From positions 1 to 32,788 of the forward strand of contig JAGQQG010000066.1 of the NCBI GenBank assembly GCA_020426325.1: a DNA stretch of 32,788 nucleotides, in the 5' to 3' direction. A program made the translations under genes and the position numbers. Below are positions 23,981-30,509 of the stretch, piece by piece. The notes under the pieces are model-generated. The model was not told where the DNA came from. It was given only the letters and a program-made list of their open reading frames with translations, and did not search any database. The DNA is from Planctomycetaceae bacterium (GTDB lineage: Bacteria; Planctomycetota; Planctomycetia; Planctomycetales; Planctomycetaceae). Each line of letters opens with the position of its first letter. The first letter of the stretch is position 1.

Positions 23981-25249
23981 TCATACGTCCGCGAGGTTCC
24001 CGTTGTGGTCGAAGCTCATCTCGATCGGCCCGTCGATAATCTCAATGGCCTTGTTGGCCTTGATTTCATCGAGGCATGCTTCGCTGATCAACAACTCCGC
24101 GAGGTGCAGCGTGTCAGCGATCTGAACGATCCGGGCGTTTGCCAGTTCGACCATTCCGACCGTCGAGACAGCCGCTGCAATGGCTTCCCGATCGGAGTCG
24201 TACGTGATCGGGATCATTCCGCCTTCGGGGTGCCCGCCCGTAATGCAGTTGGTCCGGGTGATTTCGTGATTGATCTTGTCGACAGCACGCCGCGTCGTGA
24301 ATTCAACGAGGCCGATCCCGGTGGCATTCCCCTTCGTCTTGTCGGTCAGGTCACGGACGAAGATGCGTTTGCAGTTCACGTCATCACGATCGCTGGCCTC
24401 ATGGTGAATGAACTTGCGACCGACGACGTTGGTATCAAGCCCCGTCCCGCTGATGTCCTTGCCGATTCGGTCAATGATCAGCAGATCGAGAGGAGTGACG
24501 GGGAGGCGTGGCAACCAGGCCTTCGCCAGCTTGAGCAATTCCCGCTCCCGATCGAAGAACTGCTCAGGAGGGACCGCTTCGATCCGTCCCGTTTCATCGT
24601 ACGCGTTCTCGATGATCGCCACGCCCGCGAGGACCTTGCAACGACTGATCACCACGTCAGCGACGGCCCGGATGATCTCGATGAAGCTGTAGTCCCGGAT
24701 GGCACGATGGTAGATTTTGGCCCCCTCGTGTTTGCCCAGACCAATGAGCATCATCTTGTGCAGACCTGATTCGATTTCGCCGACGAACCCGGTGTGCGGC
24801 TTGACCCGGCCCGCGACGATCACGTGATCGGCCATCGAGGCGTGTTTGTCGAAGTGGACCGGGATCCCTTGAGGAGTCGTTTCGACGATGATCGTTTCCA
24901 TCGACGAGCGGATTTCCGCTCCCGTGTACTCCTCGGTGACCCCGTACCCTTCGAGAATGGCCCGCTGCCCTTCAGCCGTCCCGCCCCCGTGTGATCCCAT
25001 CGCAGGCACGAGGAACGGTGTCCCCCCTAACGATTTCACGTGATCGACGATGGCCTTGGTGATGACGGCGATGTTCGCGATCCCGCGGCTGCCCACCGTG
25101 ATCGCCACGGTCTGACCCGCGCGAACCTTTTCGCCAAGTTTGAGTCGGCTGAGTTGTGCCTCAACCTCAGCGGGGATGTTCTCAACCCTTTCGGACGGGA
25201 ATTGTTGCCGAATACGCAGCATTCGAGGATAAGACATGGCAGCCATCAT
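23981..25249 (-). CDS. LarA-like (lactate racemase domain, DUF2088) protein
   Basis: 422 residues from the ATG at 25249; ATGs at codons 2 and 5 are alternatives. The N-terminal half matches the LarA/DUF2088 pattern: VAITVGSRGIANIAVITKAIV, FLVPAMGSHGGGTAEGQ, then VIVAGRVKPHTGFVGEIESG and LHKMMLIGLGKHEGAKIYHRA with several His residues in the places used for nickel-pincer cofactor and catalysis in LarA. The C-terminal half continues with DLLIIDRIGKDISGTGLDTNVVGR and NCITGGHPEGGMIPIT. LarA-superfamily enzymes racemise or epimerise 2-hydroxyacids with a nickel-pincer nucleotide. No larB/C/E cofactor genes are in the window. The substrate is unknown and the subgroup differs from true LarA, so a general racemase label is safest. 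Confidence 0.78.
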   Translation of the reverse strand: MMAAMSYPRMLRIRQQFPSERVENIPAEVEAQLSRLKLGEKVRAGQTVAITVGSRGIANIAVITKAIVDHVKSLGGTPFLVPAMGSHGGGTAEGQRAILEGYGVTEEYTGAEIRSSMETIIVETTPQGIPVHFDKHASMADHVIVAGRVKPHTGFVGEIESGLHKMMLIGLGKHEGAKIYHRAIRDYSFIEIIRAVADVVISRCKVLAGVAIIENAYDETGRIEAVPPEQFFDRERELLKLAKAWLPRLPVTPLDLLIIDRIGKDISGTGLDTNVVGRKFIHHEASDRDDVNCKRIFVRDLTDKTKGNATGIGLVEFTTRRAVDKINHEITRTNCITGGHPEGGMIPITYDSDREAIAAAVSTVGMVELANARIVQIADTLHLAELLISEACLDEIKANKAIEIIDGPIEMSFDHNGNLADV

Positions 25250-25315
25250 GAATCGTCATGTATGTTCAGTCTGAGAAGATCACTAGCATCTCAGATTTCT
25301 GGTTCGGGAGCCAGT

Positions 25316-25756
25316 ATGACAGCGGATGATGATATCTTGGTGACGAATGACATTCGCATTCCGCGGTCGGAGCTCACGTTCCAGTTCTCCCGCAGCGGCG
25401 GTCCGGGGGGGCAGAACGTCAATAAGGTGAACACCCGGGTTCAGATGCGCTGGAACATCGAGCAAACCGAGGCCCTGAACGAAGAGGTCTCTCATCGGTT
25501 TCAGGCCCTCAATCGCAGACGGATCAATAGCGATGGTGAACTGATCATCACCAGCCAGCGTTACCGGGACCAGCTGCGAAATATCGACGATTGCATCGAA
25601 AAGCTCCAGGAACTGGTCACCGCTGCCGCCACGAAGCCCCGTCGCAGACGTCCAACCAAACCCTCAGCGGGGGCCAAACGTCGTCGACTGCAGGGTAAGC
25701 GTGAACGGTCCGAACGCAAGGAGCGCCGCCGTCCGCCCCGTCTGGGAGAGGACTGA
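25316..25756 (+). CDS. arfB: ArfB-like ribosome-rescue peptidyl-tRNA hydrolase
   Basis: 146 residues from the ATG at 25316, with GGGAG five bases upstream. Residues 10-100 form a class I release-factor catalytic domain: IPRSELTFQFSRSGGPGGQN carries the GGQ motif, then VNKVNTRVQMRW, and INSDGELIITSQRYRDQLRN. There are no stop-codon recognition domains. The C-terminal tail of about 45 residues is rich in Arg and Lys, as in ArfB/YaeJ, where it enters the empty mRNA channel. The protein hydrolyses peptidyl-tRNA on stalled ribosomes. Length matches E. coli ArfB. It is the first gene of the plus-strand run 25316-28711 and is divergent from the LarA-like gene. Confidence 0.92.
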   Translation: MTADDDILVTNDIRIPRSELTFQFSRSGGPGGQNVNKVNTRVQMRWNIEQTEALNEEVSHRFQALNRRRINSDGELIITSQRYRDQLRNIDDCIEKLQELVTAAATKPRRRRPTKPSAGAKRRRLQGKRERSERKERRRPPRLGED

Positions 25757-25778
25757 TCTTGACCAAGCGGCACATTTT

Positions 25779-25807
25779 GCCGGATAGTCCCGGCGAATAG
25801 ACTTTTT
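25779..25807 (+). terminator. Possible weak terminator after arfB
   Basis: GCCGG (25779-25783) pairs with CCGGC (25790-25794) around a 6-base loop, and TTTTT follows at 25803-25807 after an 8-base gap. The stem is short and the T run detached, so termination would be partial. The next gene starts at 25828. Confidence 0.3.
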
Positions 25808-25827
25808 CCCTCTCAGGAGACGTCGAC

Positions 25828-26469
25828 ATGTCGCCCATCGGTTTTTCGTTGTTCACTGCGATGCTCCTCGCTCAGCCTGTGGCGGACCAAGCTTCGACTT
25901 CCGCCGTGCGTGTGACTGACAGCCAGGAATACAACCGTATCATCGATGGTTTGGACGCTGACACACAATTGAAACTGGTGAATGCAACGCTCAGTGAAGC
26001 ACTTCAGCAGCTTGTAGCTCAGCATCATCTCAACTTTGTGGTCGACAATCTGGCACTCAGGGAAGCTCAAAAGGAGTTCGAAGTTGAACGGAATGATCTT
26101 TCGCTGATCGTCAGTAATCTCCGACTCCGTTCTGCATTGAAAATGATGCTGGAACCTCTGGAACTGGATTACGTCATTGATGATGAAGTCATCATCATTA
26201 CCACAAAAGAGGCCGCATTGAGCCATCAAGGGACACACGTCTATGACGTCTCCGCTCTGGTCAAAGGGGGCACAGTCGCCTCTCTCGCAGAGGCGGTCCG
26301 CACAGCCTTACCGAGTTCAGTTCAACGGTCCGCTTCGATTTCAGGTTACCGGAATCTGATGCTCGTCACCGGAAACCGTCAGGTCCACGAGAACGTCAGC
26401 AAGATGTTACGCCTCATCAATGACGGAATCCGAGACGAACCAGTTCCTACGCCAATCCCGACATATTGA
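25828..26469 (+). CDS. Lone STN/secretin-like domain protein, exported
   Basis: 213 residues; AGGAG lies eight bases before the ATG at 25828. A short signal peptide (IGFSLFTAMLLAQPVA) is followed by an STN-like domain at about 48-130: ATLSEALQQLVAQHHLNFVV, then LRLRSALKMMLEPLELDYVI and DDEVIIIT. It aligns by eye with residues 380-455 of the VWA protein encoded at 1428-4853 (shared L-E-LQ-L, SAL-, -L-P--LDY--DD-V--I). A second small domain (about 137-205; THVYDVSALV, LMLVTGNRQVHENVSKMLRLI) resembles a secretin N1-type fold. There is no secretin pore or TonB receptor. It probably acts in the periplasm as a binding module; the partner is unknown. Confidence 0.75.
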   Translation: MSPIGFSLFTAMLLAQPVADQASTSAVRVTDSQEYNRIIDGLDADTQLKLVNATLSEALQQLVAQHHLNFVVDNLALREAQKEFEVERNDLSLIVSNLRLRSALKMMLEPLELDYVIDDEVIIITTKEAALSHQGTHVYDVSALVKGGTVASLAEAVRTALPSSVQRSASISGYRNLMLVTGNRQVHENVSKMLRLINDGIRDEPVPTPIPTY

Positions 26470-26503
26470 CTAGCCTGCCCATCTGTGCAAGGAGGCACGG
26501 GTC

Positions 26504-27142
26504 GTGAAACGCTGGATCTCACAAACGTTTATCGTCGCTTACCTCAGCGTGCTGATGTACGGGGTGTTCTGTCACACCTTGTACTACAAAACCGATCAGC
26601 ATCCGGCGATGTACTTCATCGTCTGGGACATGTTTTGCGGATGGACCGCGTATGAAACGCGCACGCATGTCGTGGGAGAAGGGGTCAGCGGCCAGTACTA
26701 TCAACTGTCGCCCGGCCCGTGGGGGACCATCAAGCCGCACAGCAAGCTGGACCGCCGCCACTATGACTCAGGCAGCTTGTACTCCGTTGATCTGGCGATG
26801 AACACGCTTCGACAGACTCAACACGAGCCAATGGCACGGTTGTATGTCGTCGAAGAAGCCTGGCCGAGGAAGTACAACCTACCCGACAATCTCTGGGCTC
26901 AGCGGTATACCGAACCCAAAGATCGGGTTTCGTACTATCAATTGCGGGGCTCCTACACGCCGGATGGTCAACCGACCGGACAGTGGCCGCCCATTCTGAC
27001 GCGTCTGGCGCAGGACGCCATCATGGCGAATCCCCGTTTAATGCAGGACATGCACAAAGGTAAGCCCTTCTATGCCTTTGATGCCCCGTTGAATCGCGGG
27101 CATGTCATGCCTGTCGGGTACGAAGTTCCCGTGCAGGAGTAA
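26504..27142 (+). CDS. Unknown membrane-anchored protein paired with the HTTM gene
   Basis: 212 residues from a GTG at 26504 with GGAGG eight bases upstream. One N-terminal membrane helix (FIVAYLSVLMYGVFCHTLYY) is followed by an aromatic-rich extracytoplasmic part (MYFIVWDMFCGWTAYE, QYYQLSPGPWGTIKPH, HVMPVGYEVPVQE). I do not recognise a family. Its stop lies six bases before the start of the HTTM gene, so they are almost surely co-transcribed and probably work together, perhaps as anchor or maturation partner. The high Trp/Tyr content and a lone pair of Cys (in VFCHT and MFCGW) are the only visible oddities. Confidence 0.8.
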   Translation: MKRWISQTFIVAYLSVLMYGVFCHTLYYKTDQHPAMYFIVWDMFCGWTAYETRTHVVGEGVSGQYYQLSPGPWGTIKPHSKLDRRHYDSGSLYSVDLAMNTLRQTQHEPMARLYVVEEAWPRKYNLPDNLWAQRYTEPKDRVSYYQLRGSYTPDGQPTGQWPPILTRLAQDAIMANPRLMQDMHKGKPFYAFDAPLNRGHVMPVGYEVPVQE

Positions 27143-27148
27143 CGTCGG

Positions 27149-28711
27149 TTGAGTGAGAGCAACCTGCGTTCGCAACAAGTCGATTCTGTTGTTGATTCCG
27201 CTACCGAGGCCCCTGTCATGTTTCACAGTTTGAGAAGCCGCTGGAACGAATTCTTCTTTGCTCAAGAAGTCCCGTATGGCATGGCTTTGACGCGGATCAC
27301 ACTTCCGCTGGTGCTGTTGATCGGGGCCATCCCGCGCTGGTGGTGGGCGCGTGAACTCTATTCATCTGATGGTTCGCCGGCACCGCTCTGGGTCTCTTAC
27401 GGGTCATCGCCGCTGCTGCCCGATCTGCCTGCTCCGGTCGCTGTTGCGATGGCGACGATCCTGATCGTCAGTCTCGTGACGGCCAGTATTGGCTGGATGA
27501 CACGCTGGTCGCTGGTGGTGTCCTGTGTTCTTTATGCCTGCCTGGGCATCATCGATTCGATGTCGACCCTCACGAAGTACACCGTGGTCGCCTCTCACGT
27601 ACTGCTGTTGTTGGCATTGTCCAATTGCGGAGCGATCTGGTCCGTTGATGCCTGGCTGGCCCGTCGGCGTCAATCACAGGTAAACCTTCCTGCTGCCCCC
27701 CCGCTCGCTCCCGTGTGGCCTCAACGGCTGGTCCAATTGTTCATTGGGATCGTGTATCTGGGGGCGGCCGTCACCAAGATGCACACGCCCGCTTACTTCA
27801 GCGGGGATCAGCTGACCTTCTGGATGTTGTCCGACATCAACTTCGAAAATCCCTTTGGGGAATTCCTGTCGATGTATCCATCCCTGCTGACGATCATGGC
27901 GTACGTCACGATCATCTGGGAGGTCCTGTTCGTCTTCACGACCTGGTCCCGCTTCTGGCGAATCCCGACGCTCGTGATTGGACTGGTCTTTCACCTCATG
28001 ACCTATTTCACACTTGGGTTAATCATTTTCCCGCTGCTCTACTGTGCGACCTATCTTGCGTTTCTCGATCCTTCCGAGGTGGAGTGGACGGCCGTGCGCT
28101 TCCGCCGCATCGTGCGAAGCATTGGTCTTGGTGTCAAACGACGTGTGCCGTCTCGTGCTCCGTCCCCGGCCTGGATGCAACCGACATATGCAGGGGCCGC
28201 ATGGGCGTTGTTACTGGCGACTTCCGCTGTCATTGGGGTTGAGGTGGAACACCAACGAGATGTCTATCAGAGGCGTGGGGAAAACGGTCCTCTGTCTCTG
28301 ACAGCGATGGACCCGCAACTTGTCAAGACGATGCTCAGCCCTGCTCAACCAATCCGCCCCCAGGATATGTATTTCGCCCTGGATGTCGGGACGTCCACCA
28401 TGGGAGGAGTGCTCTCCAATCGTCGGGACACATTCGCACACGGCGAGCGGGCTCTCATCCAGTGCACACTTCAGCCTCCGCACCCGGACATGTGGGTTGA
28501 AGTCAACCTCCACGATGCGGATGACGCGCTGCTCAGACGAGTCGGCACCGTCATTCCTCGGGAAGACCTGCGTGCCAGCTTCTTCTATGACCTGGATGGC
28601 TCACTGCTGCCCGGGAAATATGACTTCGTCCTGAAGTATGACGGACAGGAACTGACGCGGCGCAGCATTACGTTAAGCGGTCCCTCACCCAAACTGACAG
28701 CATCCCGATGA
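27149..28711 (+). CDS. HTTM-domain (vitamin K-dependent gamma-carboxylase-like) membrane protein
   Basis: 520 residues from a TTG at 27149, with AGGAG nine bases upstream overlapping the previous gene's stop; an ATG at codon 24 is possible. Residues 45-320 contain about eight membrane helices of the HTTM type: YGMALTRITLPLVLLIGAIP, a loop with LYSSDGSPAPLW, then VQLFIGIVYLGAAVTKMHTP with YFSGDQLTFWML, and LVIGLVFHLMTYFTLGL. HTTM is related to the membrane part of vitamin K-dependent gamma-glutamyl carboxylases. Bacterial members are common and mostly uncharacterised. After the last helix (about 345-360) a soluble C-terminal part of about 150 residues looks like a beta-sandwich (ALIQCTLQPPHPDMWVEV, LLPGKYDFVLKYDGQELT). 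It is coupled to the preceding unknown protein and ends 2 bases from the converging fhcC. Confidence 0.85.
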   Translation: MSESNLRSQQVDSVVDSATEAPVMFHSLRSRWNEFFFAQEVPYGMALTRITLPLVLLIGAIPRWWWARELYSSDGSPAPLWVSYGSSPLLPDLPAPVAVAMATILIVSLVTASIGWMTRWSLVVSCVLYACLGIIDSMSTLTKYTVVASHVLLLLALSNCGAIWSVDAWLARRRQSQVNLPAAPPLAPVWPQRLVQLFIGIVYLGAAVTKMHTPAYFSGDQLTFWMLSDINFENPFGEFLSMYPSLLTIMAYVTIIWEVLFVFTTWSRFWRIPTLVIGLVFHLMTYFTLGLIIFPLLYCATYLAFLDPSEVEWTAVRFRRIVRSIGLGVKRRVPSRAPSPAWMQPTYAGAAWALLLATSAVIGVEVEHQRDVYQRRGENGPLSLTAMDPQLVKTMLSPAQPIRPQDMYFALDVGTSTMGGVLSNRRDTFAHGERALIQCTLQPPHPDMWVEVNLHDADDALLRRVGTVIPREDLRASFFYDLDGSLLPGKYDFVLKYDGQELTRRSITLSGPSPKLTASR

Positions 28712-28713
28712 GT

Positions 28714-29535
28714 TCATGCGACGCGGGTGAGAATCTCACCCTTGCCCAGTTCAAGGAAGTCGCCGAGAAAGCGGTGATAGGCCGAATCGAGACTCCCTGC
28801 GGGAACTGACCAGCCAAGCCCACTGAGGTGCCGAAACAGGACACGCATGATCGTGGGACGAGAGGTACCACTGTGTTTGAAGGTGGGGAGCATCTCCGGC
28901 GGATCATCACCCAGCAACACGATCGATCCGCGTTTCATGCCGATTCCATAGCGGATGCCCGTCTCCCCCGCGATAACGATCGTCCCCGCGATCATTGAGA
29001 CCCCCGCTGCATCTCCTGCTCGGCCGCCGATGGCGATCAGTCCGCGACGCATCGCATGACCGATCTCATTCCCCGCATTGCCATCGATGAGAATCTCGCC
29101 GTTCGTCATCCCCTTGCGTCCTCCGCGATAAACACCCCCGACGAGATGACCCGCATTCCCTTTGACATGAATGCGACCGCCATGCATCTCTGCCCCTACC
29201 CAGTCGCCCGCATCGCCGTTGACGGTGATCGAGCCGCCCGACATCTCGGCCCCCAGGTGCATGCCTGCGTTCCCCTCGACCATGATCGTGCCGGTCGACA
29301 GGTGTGAGCCAATCAGCTTGACCTTGGAGCAATCCCCCTGCCAGACGAGCGTGTCATCATCAGCGGCAGATCCGTTGACATCGAAGAACTCGCCGACCGT
29401 GACCTGCCGGTTGCCTCGTTGAATGACAGTCGCCTTCACCTGATCCGCAGATTGCACGCGGACCGTCTCCAGCTTGACGGTGTCGACCTCCAGTGGGATC
29501 GAAGTGGGCGTCCGCAGTGTGAGAGTGAGTGGCAT
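28714..29535 (-). CDS. fhcC: Formyltransferase/hydrolase complex subunit C
   Basis: 273 residues. The protein opens with PLTLTLRTPTSIPLEVDTV and then forms a beta-helix of repeated G-NAG--/GD-AG-- units: IMVEGNAGMHLGAEMSGGSI, TVNGDAGDWVGAEMHGGRI, HVKGNAGHLVGGVYRGGRK, ILIDGNAGNEIGHAMRRGLI, then GTIVIAGETGIRYGIGMKRG. This is the FwdC/FhcC family, also related to the C-terminal domain of glutamate synthase. In bacteria that use tetrahydromethanopterin, FhcABCD converts the formyl carrier to formate during C1 oxidation. The other subunits are not in the window. No ribosome site stands out before the ATG at 29535. Confidence 0.88.
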   Translation of the reverse strand: MPLTLTLRTPTSIPLEVDTVKLETVRVQSADQVKATVIQRGNRQVTVGEFFDVNGSAADDDTLVWQGDCSKVKLIGSHLSTGTIMVEGNAGMHLGAEMSGGSITVNGDAGDWVGAEMHGGRIHVKGNAGHLVGGVYRGGRKGMTNGEILIDGNAGNEIGHAMRRGLIAIGGRAGDAAGVSMIAGTIVIAGETGIRYGIGMKRGSIVLLGDDPPEMLPTFKHSGTSRPTIMRVLFRHLSGLGWSVPAGSLDSAYHRFLGDFLELGKGEILTRVA

Positions 29536-29623
29536 TTGGTGTTTTGGTTTTCGGAGTTCGTGCTAGTCCGCGAGCAATCATGACAGGTGCAGATTGTAGC
29601 GCTCCATGCTGTGAATGACCATC

Positions 29624-30304
29624 TCAGGCGGCGTTCCGAGTCGTGACCCATTCTGTGTTGTCAGCCGGCAGGCCTTGCTGGTTGACTTCATGGACCGCGC
29701 GGAACACACCGACGATCAACTGCACGATCCCGATGGCGATCAGGGTTGAGTAGAACAGGGTCGCCCCCATCAAGACCATGCTTACCCCGTTCATGACGCA
29801 GCTGGCAAGGACAAGACCGAAAATTGCGAGCAACGTTTTGAACTCGGTCGGGCCGAATGACGAGAGAGTGAACTCACCGGTGAGCTTGGCCTTGATGTTG
29901 GTCAGTACGGCTGTGGCGAACAGGCCGATGACAGCCATCAGACCCAGATCGAGCCGCCCACACGCCACCGCGATGCCTACAAGCCAGTAGGCGAATGAGA
30001 GCGGGTCGAGGAAGTGGTCGAGCAACTCACCCCCGTTTCTGCATTGACCCGTTGAGCGGGCATGCGTGCCATCGAGCACGTCGGCAAGATGGTTGCCGAT
30101 GATGCCCGCAGCTGCGAGGAGCCCGCCCCACCATGTCGTCGTTGAGAAGGCCAGTCCGACTGAGCCAACAATCGCGAGGAGGTGCCCCGTCAACACAATC
30201 GCCTCCGGCGGCAATCTCTTTGGAATGGGCAGCCGATGGTACTGCTGCTTCACCGGAACGGTCAGATAGGGGTCCAGCAGACTGTGTGAGACGCGTTGGC
30301 TCAT
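29624..30304 (-). CDS. CDP-alcohol phosphatidyltransferase
   Basis: 226 residues from the ATG at 30304; the frame is open further upstream but without start features. The family signature D-x2-DG-x2-AR-x8-G-x3-D-x3-D is complete: DVLDGTHARSTGQCRNGG followed by ELLDHFLD, at about residues 75-100. Six membrane helices are expected and visible (AIVLTGHLLAIVGSVGLAF, LLAAAGIIGNHLA, YWLVGIAVACG, LMAVIGLFATAVL, TLLAIFGLVLASCVM, STLIAIGIVQLIVGVF). These enzymes transfer a phosphoalcohol from a CDP-lipid or CDP-alcohol and make phospholipid head groups. The acceptor cannot be told from sequence. The fhcC gene follows 88 bases downstream on the same strand. Confidence 0.9.
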   Translation of the reverse strand: MSQRVSHSLLDPYLTVPVKQQYHRLPIPKRLPPEAIVLTGHLLAIVGSVGLAFSTTTWWGGLLAAAGIIGNHLADVLDGTHARSTGQCRNGGELLDHFLDPLSFAYWLVGIAVACGRLDLGLMAVIGLFATAVLTNIKAKLTGEFTLSSFGPTEFKTLLAIFGLVLASCVMNGVSMVLMGATLFYSTLIAIGIVQLIVGVFRAVHEVNQQGLPADNTEWVTTRNAA

Positions 30305-30509
30305 GAGATCACCCGAAACCTTGAAGGACAAGAACATGAAATGATGCCGATGCCTTTCAGGCGGCGTGTGTCGTGAGATATCACGCCTCTTTTCATCCTT
30401 TCCGACATGAAACAAACTGTTCGCACTCGGTATTCCAGCGAATCGCGTTGGCCAACAGATTGGTCGTGGGTTAAACTCATGGACCCGGCAGGACTTTGGG
30501 AAGACGAGC

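Noticed and set aside
23906-24769. 287-codon open frame on the plus strand
   Set aside because: It is antisense to the LarA-like gene and shows only the composition of a complementary strand.
29578-29622. 14-codon frame upstream of fhcC
   Set aside because: It could be a leader peptide, but it has no ribosome site or attenuator structure; not supportable.
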